The notes: generated by a model from the letters alone, not told the origin. 64,000 nucleotides of DNA from Terriglobales bacterium (GCA_016185365.1 JACPNP010000021.1:1-64000), one strand, 5' to 3'; counted from the first letter of the stretch, positions 34,072 through 42,919 are shown. A program made the numbers and translations.

Positions 34072-34202
34072 GCCGTTTTCTGGGAAAAGTAATCAGATAC
34101 AGGTTACCTTTGGTATTCCAATTGCAGGTTTCACTTGAGCCCTAAACAATCCCTGTGTTGGAATACAGGTCCCCGGAGCCTAGCAAGGATGGTCCGTTGA
34201 AG

Positions 34203-34619
34203 ATGGCGGCCAAAGTCCACGAGATGAGCCAGCACAGAAGGCAGATCCCGGCCAAGCTTTTCCAGGAGTACCTGGAGAACGTGGCCCAGGCCCATGAACC
34301 CCAGGCCAGTGAGATCCGGCATTCCGAGCTTCTGCGGTCGTACGCCGAACTGCAGTTCCGGCTGAACGGCAACGCCCGCTGTGCCATCTGCAACGCCACC
34401 GTGCGGCACAAGGTGCCGATCACGGTGGAACGCCCCGACGGCCGGGTGGACCATTATGAATGCCTTTGCACCCGTTGTTTCGAAGGGGAGAAGGCGCAGA
34501 GCGTGCGCATCATCCAGCAATTGGGCGAGGCCCGGGTGGAGCAGGAGCCAAAGCCGCCCGTGCTCAAGGCCACCGACTTCCGCAAGAAGAAGCATGTGAG
34601 CAAGACGCGCGCGAGCTGA
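34203..34619 (+). CDS. Unknown protein with two CxxC pairs
   Basis: About 138 residues from ATG 34203 (AAKVHEMSQHRRQIPAKLFQ); an earlier in-frame start at 34155 adds 16 residues. A helical N-terminal half is followed by CAICNATV and, about 30 residues on, CLCTRCFEGEK, which could together bind one zinc. The C-terminus is basic (ATDFRKKKHVSKTRAS). No family recognised. Followed by an intrinsic terminator. Confidence 0.7.
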   Translation: MAAKVHEMSQHRRQIPAKLFQEYLENVAQAHEPQASEIRHSELLRSYAELQFRLNGNARCAICNATVRHKVPITVERPDGRVDHYECLCTRCFEGEKAQSVRIIQQLGEARVEQEPKPPVLKATDFRKKKHVSKTRAS

Positions 34620-34642
34620 GCAAAGAGATTTGTATGGTCAAG

Positions 34643-34670
34643 GCAAGAGCATCAGCTCTTGCTCTTTTTC
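34643..34670 (+). terminator. Intrinsic terminator overlapping the end of dacB
   Basis: GCAAGAGC (34643-34650) pairs with GCTCTTGC (34655-34662) around an ATCA loop, followed by TCTTTTTCTTT. It ends transcription of the zinc-motif gene on the plus strand. The distal half (from 34652) is also the stop and last lysine-rich codons of the convergent dacB gene, so the bases do double duty. Confidence 0.8.
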
Positions 34671-36301
34671 TTTGCCCGGCGTGCGGGCGGCTTGTCGTTG
34701 GCAATGGCCTTGACGATGGCGTCGATCACCTGCTTGCCCCCGGCGCTGGTCAGCGGATGATGATTGGCGAAGATGGAGAATGCCAGGCGCACGCCCTTCG
34801 CCGTCTCCAGATAACCGGAAAGCGAGTTCACGAAACTGAGCGTGCCGGTCTTGGCCTGGACGCGGCCGGTGGATGCCGGCACGCGAAGGCGGTCCGCCAG
34901 GGTGCCGTCCTGACCGGAGACGGGCAGGGTGCTGCGGAAGTCGGCGGCCCAGGGCTGCTGGTCTGCCCATAGCAAGAGCTTGACCACGGCGCGCGGCGAG
35001 ACAAGATTCTGCTGCGAAAGCCCGGAGCCATCGAAGAGATCGTACTCATCACGGCCGATGCCGGCCTGGTCCAGCACGCCTTGCTCCGCGGCCAGGGCCC
35101 CTTCCAGTGTGGGCGCGGTGCCGAAGCGGCGGCCCATCACGCGCAGCACCAACTCCGCATGCAGGTTCTGGCTGACCTTGTTGATCACGCGCAGGTCTTC
35201 CAGCAGCGGCGTTGACTCGTACGTTGCCAATACGGTGCGGCCGGTGGAAGCCGTGTACGCAGGCTCGTCCGCGCCGCCTTTTCCGGTGAGCGAATTCTTG
35301 TCCACCTGAAGGGCGGTGATGGGCAGGGTCGCGGTCAAGGTATGTTGCGCGCGGGTACGGCCGGTGATCTTGATCCCGCGCTGCTGCAGCAGGGTGCGCA
35401 GCGCCTGCGCGGCGAACTCGGCGGGGTCTTCGAGGGCGACGGAAATGGCCATGCCGGGATCGCTCATCGGGATGGCGCCCCAGACCACGAGGGTGCGCGA
35501 GCCGGGCTGGCGGTCCATGCCGATCTCGCGCGGCCCATTGCCGGCGGACGTGACCGTTCGGTTGTCGATGTCGTAATACGCGACGTCGGGATTCAGCGTG
35601 ATCACGGCCTTCTCTCCGGCGGCGGCGCCGGGCGCGATCACCAGACCCTGGGTATTGTCGTGAAGCGTCAGCGCGGAGACGGGCGCGCCGTCAGGCCACA
35701 TAAGATCGTCCTGGGCCCAACCCTGTGGGTAACGCTGGAAGGCAAAGAAACTGTCGTCGCCGATCACGTCGCCTTCCACCACCTTCACACCGCGCGCGGT
35801 GAGCTGATCGGCCAGCGCTTCCAGCACTCTCAGCCTTGGGCCGTCAAAGACGGAACGGTCCTGGTAGGGAAGCACGCGGTTGGAGAGATTGGGATCACCG
35901 CGTCCCACCAGGAGCAGATCGCCCTGTAATCGGCCGCTCGAATCCATGGCGCCGGAGGATTCAAGCGTTGTCTGAAAGCGGAAATCAGGGCCGAGCGTGG
36001 CCAATGCCGTCGCGGTGGTGAACAGCTTGGTGTTCGATGCAGGCGTGAAAAGCTTGTCCGGGTCCAACTCGAACAGGGTCTTGCCTGTATCGAGCGAGAC
36101 CACCTGGATGCCCCAGAATCCGCGGCTGGCCTGCTTGTCACTGAGGATCTTCCTGATGGCGCGGGCGATCTGCGGGCCCCGATGGGAGCGGTAGGCGCGC
36201 TGGGCGGCGGTTTCCTTGACCTCCGTACGCTCCTGCGCCGGCGCCGCCAGAAGAAGGCAGGCGGAAAGAAAGAGCAGCGGCAGTTGGCGGCGACGGAACA
36301 T
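34652..36301 (-). CDS. dacB: D-alanyl-D-alanine carboxypeptidase/endopeptidase (PBP4, peptidase S13)
   Basis: Trims peptidoglycan cross-links in the periplasm. 549 residues with a signal peptide (MFRRRQLPLLFLSACLLLAA). The three penicillin-binding motifs are present: SNTK (TPASNTKLFTT), the second serine motif region in DGSGLSQQNLVSP, and KTG (VQAKTGTLSFVNSLSGYL). The large insert between the first two motifs is the S13 family feature. The C-terminus is a lysine-rich tail. Divergent from folP with about 56 bp between them. Confidence 0.95.
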   Translation of the reverse strand: MFRRRQLPLLFLSACLLLAAPAQERTEVKETAAQRAYRSHRGPQIARAIRKILSDKQASRGFWGIQVVSLDTGKTLFELDPDKLFTPASNTKLFTTATALATLGPDFRFQTTLESSGAMDSSGRLQGDLLLVGRGDPNLSNRVLPYQDRSVFDGPRLRVLEALADQLTARGVKVVEGDVIGDDSFFAFQRYPQGWAQDDLMWPDGAPVSALTLHDNTQGLVIAPGAAAGEKAVITLNPDVAYYDIDNRTVTSAGNGPREIGMDRQPGSRTLVVWGAIPMSDPGMAISVALEDPAEFAAQALRTLLQQRGIKITGRTRAQHTLTATLPITALQVDKNSLTGKGGADEPAYTASTGRTVLATYESTPLLEDLRVINKVSQNLHAELVLRVMGRRFGTAPTLEGALAAEQGVLDQAGIGRDEYDLFDGSGLSQQNLVSPRAVVKLLLWADQQPWAADFRSTLPVSGQDGTLADRLRVPASTGRVQAKTGTLSFVNSLSGYLETAKGVRLAFSIFANHHPLTSAGGKQVIDAIVKAIANDKPPARRAKKKSKS

Positions 36302-36357
36302 CCTGAGCGGATGATAGCGCAGGTCCGGGGGTTGCTACACTAGCAACTCGGATACCC

Positions 36358-37230
36358 ATGAAACGACCCCGGCACACATGGCGGTTGCGGACGCGGACGC
36401 TCGAACTGGGCGCGCGCACGCGGGTGATGGGCGTGGTCAACGTAACCCCGGATTCGTTCTCCGACGGCGGACGGTACTTCTCGACCGATGTCGCCATCTC
36501 CCATGCGCTCGAGATGCTGGATGAAGGCGCCGATATCCTGGACATCGGCGGCGAATCCACCCGGCCAGGACAGAAAGAGCCAGTGACCCAGGCGATGGAG
36601 CTGGATCGCGTCCTGCCGGTGTTGCGCGGCATCCTGCGGCTGCGGCCGGAGTCGGTGATCTCCGTGGACACGTACAAAGCCGGCGTGGCCCGGGTGGCGC
36701 TGGACGAGGGCGCGGAGATCATCAATGACGTGAGCGGCTTCCAGTGGGACTCGAACATGCCCGAGGTGGTGGCCGAGACCGGGTGCGGCGTGGTGCTGAT
36801 GCACATGCGCGGGCGTCCGGAGACCTGGCGCTCGCTGCCGCCGCTGCCCGATCCCACCGATACGGTGAAGAAAGAGCTGGCGTATTACGTGGGTGTGGCC
36901 CTGAAGTTCGGGGTGCGCCGGGAGCAGATCGCGCTCGATCCCGGATTCGGGTTCGGCAAGAACTTCGACGAGAATTATCCTCTGCTGGCGCGGCTGGCGG
37001 AGTTGCACGAACTCGGGTTCCCGCTGTTGAGCGGCACTTCGCGCAAGAGTTTTGTGGGACACACCCTGGGTGACGCTCCGCCGGAGCAGCGGCTCTACGG
37101 CACGCTGGCCACCGTCACCGCCAGCGTGCAAGCCGGTGCGCACATCGTCCGCGTGCATGATGTGCCGGCGGCGGTGGAAGCGGTGAAGGTGGCGGACGCG
37201 TTGCTGCGGGCGTCCAAGGACGGTGAATGA
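36358..37230 (+). CDS. folP: Dihydropteroate synthase
   Basis: Joins 4-aminobenzoate to the pterin pyrophosphate in folate synthesis; the sulfonamide target. 290 residues with VMGVVNVTPDSFSDGGRYF, DIGGESTRPGQ, SVDTYKAGVA, INDVSGFQ, MHMRGRPETW, DPGFGFGK and GTSRKSF, all family motifs. Its stop overlaps nothing, but the next short gene (antitoxin) begins 46 bp later on the same strand and may be cotranscribed. Confidence 0.97.
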   Translation: MKRPRHTWRLRTRTLELGARTRVMGVVNVTPDSFSDGGRYFSTDVAISHALEMLDEGADILDIGGESTRPGQKEPVTQAMELDRVLPVLRGILRLRPESVISVDTYKAGVARVALDEGAEIINDVSGFQWDSNMPEVVAETGCGVVLMHMRGRPETWRSLPPLPDPTDTVKKELAYYVGVALKFGVRREQIALDPGFGFGKNFDENYPLLARLAELHELGFPLLSGTSRKSFVGHTLGDAPPEQRLYGTLATVTASVQAGAHIVRVHDVPAAVEAVKVADALLRASKDGE

Positions 37231-37276
37231 TGCCAGGCATCATGGATTTGTGGCAAAATGCAGGCAAGAGGAAGGC

Positions 37277-37498
37277 ATGACGTTCGAACAGTTATTGCAA
37301 GACAAGTTACGGAGTCTTTCACCGAAGAAACAGCAGGAAGTGCTCGCATTCGTGGAGTCATTGAAGTCCGGCGAGAAGGTCAACGGAAGAAAAAGCTTGC
37401 AAGGTCTCTGGGCGGATCTCGATCTTGACCTCGACGAAAAGGACATCGCCGATGTGCGGCGTGAAATGTGGCAGGATTTCCCCCGGGATCCTTCCTGA
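37277..37498 (+). CDS. DUF2281-type antitoxin
   Basis: 73 residues: TFEQLLQDKLRSLSPKKQQE and VLAFVESLKSGEK followed by LQGLWADLDLDLDEKDI and a Trp-containing tail (RREMWQDF). This matches DUF2281 proteins that neutralise PIN-domain toxins. ATG 37277 follows GAGGAAGG. Its stop overlaps the toxin start by one base (TGATG). Confidence 0.85.
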   Translation: MTFEQLLQDKLRSLSPKKQQEVLAFVESLKSGEKVNGRKSLQGLWADLDLDLDEKDIADVRREMWQDFPRDPS

Positions 37499-37896
37499 TG
37501 TCGCTGCTTCTGGATACACACGCCGCAATCTGGCATTTGCTCGACTCCGACCGACTTTCTCAACAGGCAAAGGCACGGATCGAAGAGGAGATTCGAGCTG
37601 GAGAAACGATCTACTTGCCCTCCATCTCTTTGATCGAAGTCATTTATCTTGTTGAACGTAAGCGGCTGCCGCGCGTTGCTTTTGATCGCCTCGTCTCTGC
37701 GCTGGGGGAACCCGACTCCGGTTACCGTGTCGCCGTGCTGGATGATGCAGTGGCCATGGCCGTCAGCCGGATCCCCCGCGATGTCGTTCCCGACCTGCCT
37801 GACCGCGTCATTGCAGCCACAGCCTTACATCTTGATCTTCCCCTCGTCAGTAAAGATGCGCGGATCCACCAGACCGGAATTCGGTTGGTCTGGTAG
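37498..37896 (+). CDS. PIN-domain ribonuclease toxin (VapC-like)
   Basis: 132 residues: SLLLDTHAAIWHLLDSDRLS with the first Asp, LPSISLIEVIYLVERKRL with the conserved Glu, and LPDRVIAATALHLDLPLVSK with the later Asp of the PIN active site. Translationally coupled to the DUF2281 antitoxin. The family cleaves RNA, often tRNA or rRNA; the target here is unknown. Confidence 0.9.
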   Translation: MSLLLDTHAAIWHLLDSDRLSQQAKARIEEEIRAGETIYLPSISLIEVIYLVERKRLPRVAFDRLVSALGEPDSGYRVAVLDDAVAMAVSRIPRDVVPDLPDRVIAATALHLDLPLVSKDARIHQTGIRLVW

Positions 37897-37915
37897 AAAT
37901 GACGAGGGAATCGTG

Positions 37916-38120
37916 ATGTGGGAACCTGGCCCCAGAAACACGAACGAAACCGTCGAAGGCGTGCGCGGCTGGCTGCTGTGGTTCTGTATTTCCAGCCCCT
38001 CTTGCTGTTCGTTGGATCAACGCAGCCTCGTTGATCAGCTCTTCAGGTGTAATCTCAGCGTGGTTTCTTTACTTCAAGCTGTCAAAGCGCGTCCGTAATA
38101 CCTTCGGACGCAATCTATGA
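37916..38120 (+). pseudogene. Remnant of a small membrane protein (DUF2569-like)
   Basis: The 5' part reads EGVRGWLLWFCIS, like the first helix of GWLL-type membrane proteins. The 3' part in another frame reads SGVISAWFLYFKLSKRVRNT followed by FGRNL and a stop, like the last helix and tail of the same family. The central helices are missing and the frames do not join, so this is an internally deleted remnant. Family assignment is from memory of such proteins and is tentative. Confidence 0.5.
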
Positions 38121-38183
38121 GTCACGCGGCATCGAGAAGATGGGTTGCCCCACGAATCGCGCGGGCAAGATGCCCGCGCCACA

Positions 38184-38242
38184 GCCGGCGACACCCACCC
38201 CAGTGAGCCAACTGAGGGCTCACTGGGGTGGGTGTCGCCGGC
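38184..38242. repeat. Perfect 26-bp inverted repeat with 7-nt loop
   Basis: Arms 38184-38209 and 38217-38242 are exact complements (GCCGGCGACACCCACCCCAG..., ending GAGCC). A second short hairpin (GCGGGCAAGATGCCCGC) precedes it at 38161-38177. The inner ends GACACCCA/TGGGTGTC are the same as those of the palindrome at 30251-30296. It lies between the membrane-protein remnant and the end of the DinB-like gene. Confidence 0.9.
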
Positions 38243-38253
38243 GCTACAGACAG

Positions 38254-38733
38254 TTAATCGAACTCTTTCCTCGGCGCGGCCTGTTCCGCGCCCACGCGTC
38301 CGGCCTGGATCTCAGCCACGAAGTAGTTCTCGCCCTTCATCGGGCACTCGGCCATGCGGCGAAGCATGGCGATCTGGCCGGTGTGGGTGAGCGCGTCGGC
38401 GATCGGGCCCTGGAACAGCTTCTCGACCGACGCCTGCAGCGGCGCGTCTGAGGCGAGATACTCATCAAACTTCTTTACCGCGGCAAAGAAGCGCGCGACT
38501 TCCTGCTCCCAGGGCAGAGGCGTGGAGTCATTCCACTTCTGCGCGCCGATGGCCATGGAGAGGCCCCAATCCATCAAGTCGCCGATGTGGGCCAGGATCT
38601 TGGCCGGCGGTCGCGTGCCACCCGCGTATGCGGCAAAGCTCGAGGGCGCGTCACGCAGGGTCTTACCGCAGCGATAGGCGAGGGTGGCGAGGGTGTGACG
38701 AAGGAGTTGGCGGGAGGGACCGGTGGCAGACAT
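38254..38733 (-). CDS. DinB-like four-helix protein
   Basis: 159 residues from ATG 38733. ILAHIGDLMDWGLSMA, ADALTHTGQIAMLRRM and a further C-terminal block (GENYFVAEIQAGRVG) follow the DinB/YfiT pattern, in which three histidines bind a metal. His residues are visible in the first two blocks. Roles of DinB relatives vary (thiol transferases, stress proteins); none can be assigned. A longer start at 38769 is possible. Confidence 0.82.
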   Translation of the reverse strand: MSATGPSRQLLRHTLATLAYRCGKTLRDAPSSFAAYAGGTRPPAKILAHIGDLMDWGLSMAIGAQKWNDSTPLPWEQEVARFFAAVKKFDEYLASDAPLQASVEKLFQGPIADALTHTGQIAMLRRMAECPMKGENYFVAEIQAGRVGAEQAAPRKEFD

Positions 38734-38794
38734 GCCACGATTCTCACACAAACAATATGAAGGATGCACGTCAAGGTGCGCTGCAGCGGAAGAC

Positions 38795-39244
38795 CTAGAA
38801 CAGTTTCTCCGAATCCAGCAGAATCGTCACCGGGCCGGTGTTGATCATCTCAACGTCCATCATGGCCTGGAACTTTCCTGTGGCGCACTCCACGCCGCGC
38901 TCGCGGACTTTGGCGACGAAGTATTCATACAGCCGATTGGCGTCGTCGGGCCGGGCGGCCTGGTCGAATGACGGCCGCTTACCTTTGCGGGCATCGCCAT
39001 AAAGCGTGAATTGCGAGACCACCAGGACCGCGCCGCCGGCATCAACGACCGAGAGGTTCATCTTGCCATCGGCATCCTCGAAGATCCGTAATCCCAAAAT
39101 CTTTTCGACAAGGTAATCGGCGGCGGCTTCGGTGTCGCCCTGGCCCACACCCAGCAGGACCAACAGGCCTTGGCCGATCTGCCCGGTGACCTCATTCCCG
39201 GCGGTGACGCGGGCCCGGCTGACGCGTTGGATCACGGCGCGCAT
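38795..39244 (-). CDS. dtd: D-aminoacyl-tRNA deacylase
   Basis: Removes D-amino acids wrongly attached to tRNA. 149 residues from ATG 39244 ([14 protein letters not shown]), full family length. The catalytic-site motifs [17 protein letters not shown] and [13 protein letters not shown] (NxGPVT) are intact. Divergent from the amidohydrolase pair, with starts 90 bp apart. Confidence 0.96.
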   Translation of the reverse strand: MRAVIQRVSRARVTAGNEVTGQIGQGLLVLLGVGQGDTEAAADYLVEKILGLRIFEDADGKMNLSVVDAGGAVLVVSQFTLYGDARKGKRPSFDQAARPDDANRLYEYFVAKVRERGVECATGKFQAMMDVEMINTGPVTILLDSEKLF

Positions 39245-39334
39245 GGGGTCTGGATTTCGTCCCACCCGGTTTCGGAAGTAAGTCTTTGCTTACTATACAA
39301 TCTTCCTTCTGTACCCATCCCAAAGGAGATTCCC

Positions 39335-40684
39335 ATGAAGGCGAAGCATTTACGCGCTTCCGTCTTGTGCGCGGCCGTGATGCTATGGGCCCTGTTCGCT
39401 TCGGCCCAGACATCGAAGCCGCCGCAGCCGGAAGACGTAGTCATCAAGAACGCCACCATCCTCACGGTCACGCACGGGACCATTGAGAACGGCAGCATCC
39501 TGATCCATAACGGCAAGATCGCCGAAGTCGGCAAGTCGGTGAGCGCTCCCGCGAACGCCAAGGTGATCGACGCCACCGGCAAGTATGTGATGCCGGGCAT
39601 CATCGATTCGCACGCTCACCTGGCGCTCGGCGACGATGTGAACGAGGCCACCTCGCCCGTGACCCCGCACATGATGATGCTGGACGCGTTCGATTACACC
39701 GACAAGGCCATCTACCATTCGCTGGCTGGCGGCGTGACCAGTGAGATGTTGCTGCACGGCTCCGCCAACATGATCGGCGGCCAGGCGGTGATCGTAAAGA
39801 ACCGCTTCGGCCTGGACCGCGAGGCCATGCTCTTCGAGGGCGCGCCCCGCTCCATCAAGTTCGCCAGCGGCGAGAATCCGAAGCGCGTCTACGGCAATCG
39901 CAACCAGATGCCCTCCACCCGCATGGGCAACTTCGCGGTGCAACGCGCCGCCTTGCAGGAAGCGCGCGAGTACATACGCGATTGGGACGCCTACAACGAA
40001 AAGGCCGCCAAAGGCGACAAGGACGCCAAAGCTCCCAAGCGCGACCTGAAGCTGGAGGCGCTGGCCGACGTGCTGCGCGGCAAGGTGATGGTGCAGATCC
40101 ACTGCTACCGCGCCGACGAGTTCCTTACGGAGATGGCCATTGCGCGCGAGTTCGGCTACAAGGTGCGCGCCTTCCACCACGGGCTCGAGGTCTACAAGGT
40201 CGCCGACAAGGTGGCCGCCGAGGGTGTCGGGCTGGCCACATTCACCGATTGGTGGGGCTACAAGATGGAAGTGTGGGACGCCATCCCCTGGAATGCCGTG
40301 ATCTCCATGCGCAAGGGCGTGAAGGTCGCGATCAAGAGTGACTCGAACGATTTCATGCGGCGGTTGAATCAGGAAGCCGCGAAGACGATGCGCTACGGCG
40401 GCGCCACCGAGGAAGAGGCGCTGAAGATGATCACGCTGAATCCGGCGTGGATCCTGGGCGTGGACAACCGCGTGGGCTCGATCGACGTGGGCAAGGACGC
40501 GGACCTGGCCATCTGGAACCATCATCCGCTGTCCAGCTATGCCATCGTGGACAAGGTGCTGATCGACGGCACCGTGTACTTTGACCGTTCGCTGCCCGGC
40601 CTGGGACTGCCGTTCTGGAAGGACGCGCCCATGTCCGGTGGTGGATTCGGCGGCGCTGATGACGAAGAAGGGGTGCGCGAATGA
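39335..40684 (+). CDS. Secreted amidohydrolase-family metalloenzyme
   Basis: 449 residues from ATG 39335 behind AAAGGAGA, with a signal peptide (KHLRASVLCAAVMLWALFAS, AQ). Amidohydrolase features: IKNATILTVTHGTIENGSIL (beta-sandwich part), PGIIDSHAHLAL with the HxH metal motif, a later QIHCYRADE with His, RAFHHGLE, and a final metal Asp region (VAIKSDSND). Closest in shape to imidazolonepropionase/prolidase-like hydrolases. Substrate unknown. The next gene, a paralogue, starts within its stop (ATGA). Confidence 0.9.
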   Translation: MKAKHLRASVLCAAVMLWALFASAQTSKPPQPEDVVIKNATILTVTHGTIENGSILIHNGKIAEVGKSVSAPANAKVIDATGKYVMPGIIDSHAHLALGDDVNEATSPVTPHMMMLDAFDYTDKAIYHSLAGGVTSEMLLHGSANMIGGQAVIVKNRFGLDREAMLFEGAPRSIKFASGENPKRVYGNRNQMPSTRMGNFAVQRAALQEAREYIRDWDAYNEKAAKGDKDAKAPKRDLKLEALADVLRGKVMVQIHCYRADEFLTEMAIAREFGYKVRAFHHGLEVYKVADKVAAEGVGLATFTDWWGYKMEVWDAIPWNAVISMRKGVKVAIKSDSNDFMRRLNQEAAKTMRYGGATEEEALKMITLNPAWILGVDNRVGSIDVGKDADLAIWNHHPLSSYAIVDKVLIDGTVYFDRSLPGLGLPFWKDAPMSGGGFGGADDEEGVRE

Positions 40685-42024
40685 AAACGATAAAGACTTT
40701 TCTGACCATACTAACGATCACAGTACTGAGCGTCACCGCTTCGGCGCAGGCCAAGAAAACTGCGACACCCGCTTCCACCGCTGTCGCTTTGAAGGGCGGC
40801 AAAGTCATGACCATCACCAAAGGCACCATCGAGAATGGTGTGGTGGTGATGGAGAACGGTAAGATCACGGCGGTGGGCGCGGCCGGCGCGGTCACCATCC
40901 CCAAAGGCGCAAAGGTGATCGACGTGACCGGAATGACGGTGTATCCCGGGCTGATCGATTCGCACACCCGGCTGGGACTGACGGAGATCTCCGCCGTGGA
41001 CATGACCAACGACACCCAGGAACCGAGCGACCCCATCACGCCGCAGATCCGCGTGGCGGATGCTTTTCACGCGGAAAGCGAACTGATCCCGGTGACGCGG
41101 CTGAACGGCATCACCAACGCCATCGTCTCGCCCACCAACCGCAACACGTTGCCGGGGCAGCTCTCGTTCATCCAGCTCGACGGGAAAGACCGTGACGAGA
41201 TGCTGATGGTGCAGGACCTGGCCCTGCCGCTCAACTTCAACGGGCGCCAGCGCCGCAATGAGAGCTTCGCCAACTCGAAGTTCCCGGCCACGCGCATGGG
41301 CGTGGCCGCGCAGCTGCGCCAGGCGCTCATCGATGCGCAGGACTATCAGCAGAAGTGGGCCGACTTTGACAAGAAATCCGCCGAGTGGGAGAAAAAGCCC
41401 GAAGCGGAGCGCAAGGACAAGCCCACACCGCCGAAACGCGACCTGAAGTTTGAATCGCTGGTCCCGTATCTGCAAGGCAAGAAGCCCGTGGTCCTCACCG
41501 CGGACACCACCAGCGACGTGAAGGTGGCGCTGGAGATGGCGCATGAGTTCAACCTGAAGGTCATCCTCAGCGGGGTGATGCAGGCCCAGAGCATGTTCGA
41601 TGAGATCGCCGCCACCAAGCTGCCGGTGGTGCTGGGCGAGATCTATGACACGCCGAAACCCAACCAGCGCTATGACGCGGAATACAGCGTGCCCGCGGAA
41701 CTGGCCAAGCGCGGGGTGAAGATCGCGTTCGCGTCCTACGATTCTCATCAGGTGCGCAACCTGCCCTATGCCGCCGGTTATGCGGTGGCCTTCGGCCTGC
41801 CGTATGACGAAGCCATGAAGGCGCTGACCATCAATCCGGCGGAGATCTGGGGCGTGGCCGACAAGCTCGGTTCGCTCGAGGTCGGAAAGATGGCCAACGT
41901 GGTGGTGGCCAACGGCGATCCCCTGGAACTGAAGACCGACGTGAAGATGGTGTTCATCAACGGGCACGAGGTCCCGATGGTGAGCAAGCAGACGCAGTTG
42001 CGCGACGCTTACATGCAACGGTGA
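40681..42024 (+). CDS. Secreted amidohydrolase paralogue with altered metal motif
   Basis: 447 residues with signal peptide (MKTIKTFLTILTITVLSVTA, SAQA). It parallels the upstream protein along its length (KGGKVMTITKGTIENGVVVM, PGLIDSHTRLGL, TINPAEIWGVADKLGSLEVG), but the HxH metal pair is HTR here, and the expected later histidines are also missing (VVLTADTTSD, SGVMQAQS). It therefore may not be a metal-dependent hydrolase and might be a partner subunit of the upstream enzyme. The 4-bp overlap of the two genes supports joint production. An intrinsic terminator follows. Confidence 0.88.
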   Translation: MKTIKTFLTILTITVLSVTASAQAKKTATPASTAVALKGGKVMTITKGTIENGVVVMENGKITAVGAAGAVTIPKGAKVIDVTGMTVYPGLIDSHTRLGLTEISAVDMTNDTQEPSDPITPQIRVADAFHAESELIPVTRLNGITNAIVSPTNRNTLPGQLSFIQLDGKDRDEMLMVQDLALPLNFNGRQRRNESFANSKFPATRMGVAAQLRQALIDAQDYQQKWADFDKKSAEWEKKPEAERKDKPTPPKRDLKFESLVPYLQGKKPVVLTADTTSDVKVALEMAHEFNLKVILSGVMQAQSMFDEIAATKLPVVLGEIYDTPKPNQRYDAEYSVPAELAKRGVKIAFASYDSHQVRNLPYAAGYAVAFGLPYDEAMKALTINPAEIWGVADKLGSLEVGKMANVVVANGDPLELKTDVKMVFINGHEVPMVSKQTQLRDAYMQR

Positions 42025-42043
42025 TCCTCGCTCGACTTGATCC

Positions 42044-42070
42044 GGCCGCGCCTTGTGCGCGGCCTTTTTT
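42044..42070 (+). terminator. Intrinsic terminator of the amidohydrolase operon
   Basis: GGCCGCGC (42044-42051) pairs with GCGCGGCC (42057-42064) around CTTGT, followed by six T. Textbook Rho-independent form. Confidence 0.92.
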
Positions 42071-42094
42071 CCTGCGGCGTGGTGAAATAAGGCC

Positions 42095-42919
42095 ATGAGC
42101 AACGTGCTGTTCTGCCCGCCCACCTATTTCGACGTGATCGACGTGAAGAATCCCTTCATGCAGGGCGCGTCCGTGGACAAAGCGAAGGCGCGGGCGCAAT
42201 GGGAGGGCGTGCGCCAGGCGTTTGCGGACGCCGGTTGCGGCGTGCGCGAGATCGAAGCCGTGCCCGGGCTGGAAGACATGGTCTTCGCCGCGAACCAGAC
42301 GTTTGCCGCCGTGACCCCGCGCGGGGAAAAGTTCATCGTGCCCAGCGCGATGCGGTTCGAATCCCGGCGGCGCGAGGTGCCGTATTTTGTCGAGTACTTC
42401 CGCAAGGCAGGCTATCGTGTGATCGACCTGGCATTACCGGAGGGCGAGTTCCTGGAGGGTGGAGGCGACCTGCTCTGGAACGCGGATGAGAGATTCGTGT
42501 GGGCGGGCCATGGATCCCGTTCGACCCGCGGCGGCGTGGCGCGATTCACCCAGGCCATGGCGCTGGTGGGAGTCAAGGTGGTGCAACTGGAACTGTGCGA
42601 TCCGCGCTTTTACCACCTGGATACGTGCCTGGCCGTTCTGACACACGAGTCTGTGCTGATCCATCCGGCCGCGTTCACGGATGATGCGTTGGCCGAGATC
42701 CGCAGTCGCGCCAAGCGCGTGCATGAGGTAAGTGAAGAGGATGCGCTGCGGTTCACTTGCAATGGGGTGTCCGTGAATGGGCGGTTTCTCGTCTCCGCGC
42801 TGACGCCAGGGCTGGAGAAGATACTGGCGGCGGAAGGGCTGCAGCCCATGCCGGTGGACACCGGCGAGTTTGAGAAGTCCGGCGGGAGTGTCTGCTGCCT
42901 GAAGCAGTTCGTGCCCTAG
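42095..42919 (+). CDS. Dimethylarginine dimethylaminohydrolase-like (amidinotransferase-fold) hydrolase
   Basis: 274 residues of the guanidine-modifying fold: NVLFCPPTYFDVIDVKNPFM, EDMVFAANQTFA, EGEFLEGGGDLLW, RFYHLDTCLAVL with the catalytic His, and SGGSVCCLKQFVP with the catalytic Cys near the C-terminus. Members hydrolyse methylarginine, arginine or ornithine-type substrates; which one is open. Ends 4 bp into the convergent aldolase gene. Confidence 0.88.
   Translation: MSNVLFCPPTYFDVIDVKNPFMQGASVDKAKARAQWEGVRQAFADAGCGVREIEAVPGLEDMVFAANQTFAAVTPRGEKFIVPSAMRFESRRREVPYFVEYFRKAGYRVIDLALPEGEFLEGGGDLLWNADERFVWAGHGSRSTRGGVARFTQAMALVGVKVVQLELCDPRFYHLDTCLAVLTHESVLIHPAAFTDDALAEIRSRAKRVHEVSEEDALRFTCNGVSVNGRFLVSALTPGLEKILAAEGLQPMPVDTGEFEKSGGSVCCLKQFVP

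Noticed and set aside
42350-42385. tRNA-like 'ggttcgaatcccgg' word
   Set aside because: It is inside the DDAH-like coding sequence and no acceptor or anticodon stems surround it.
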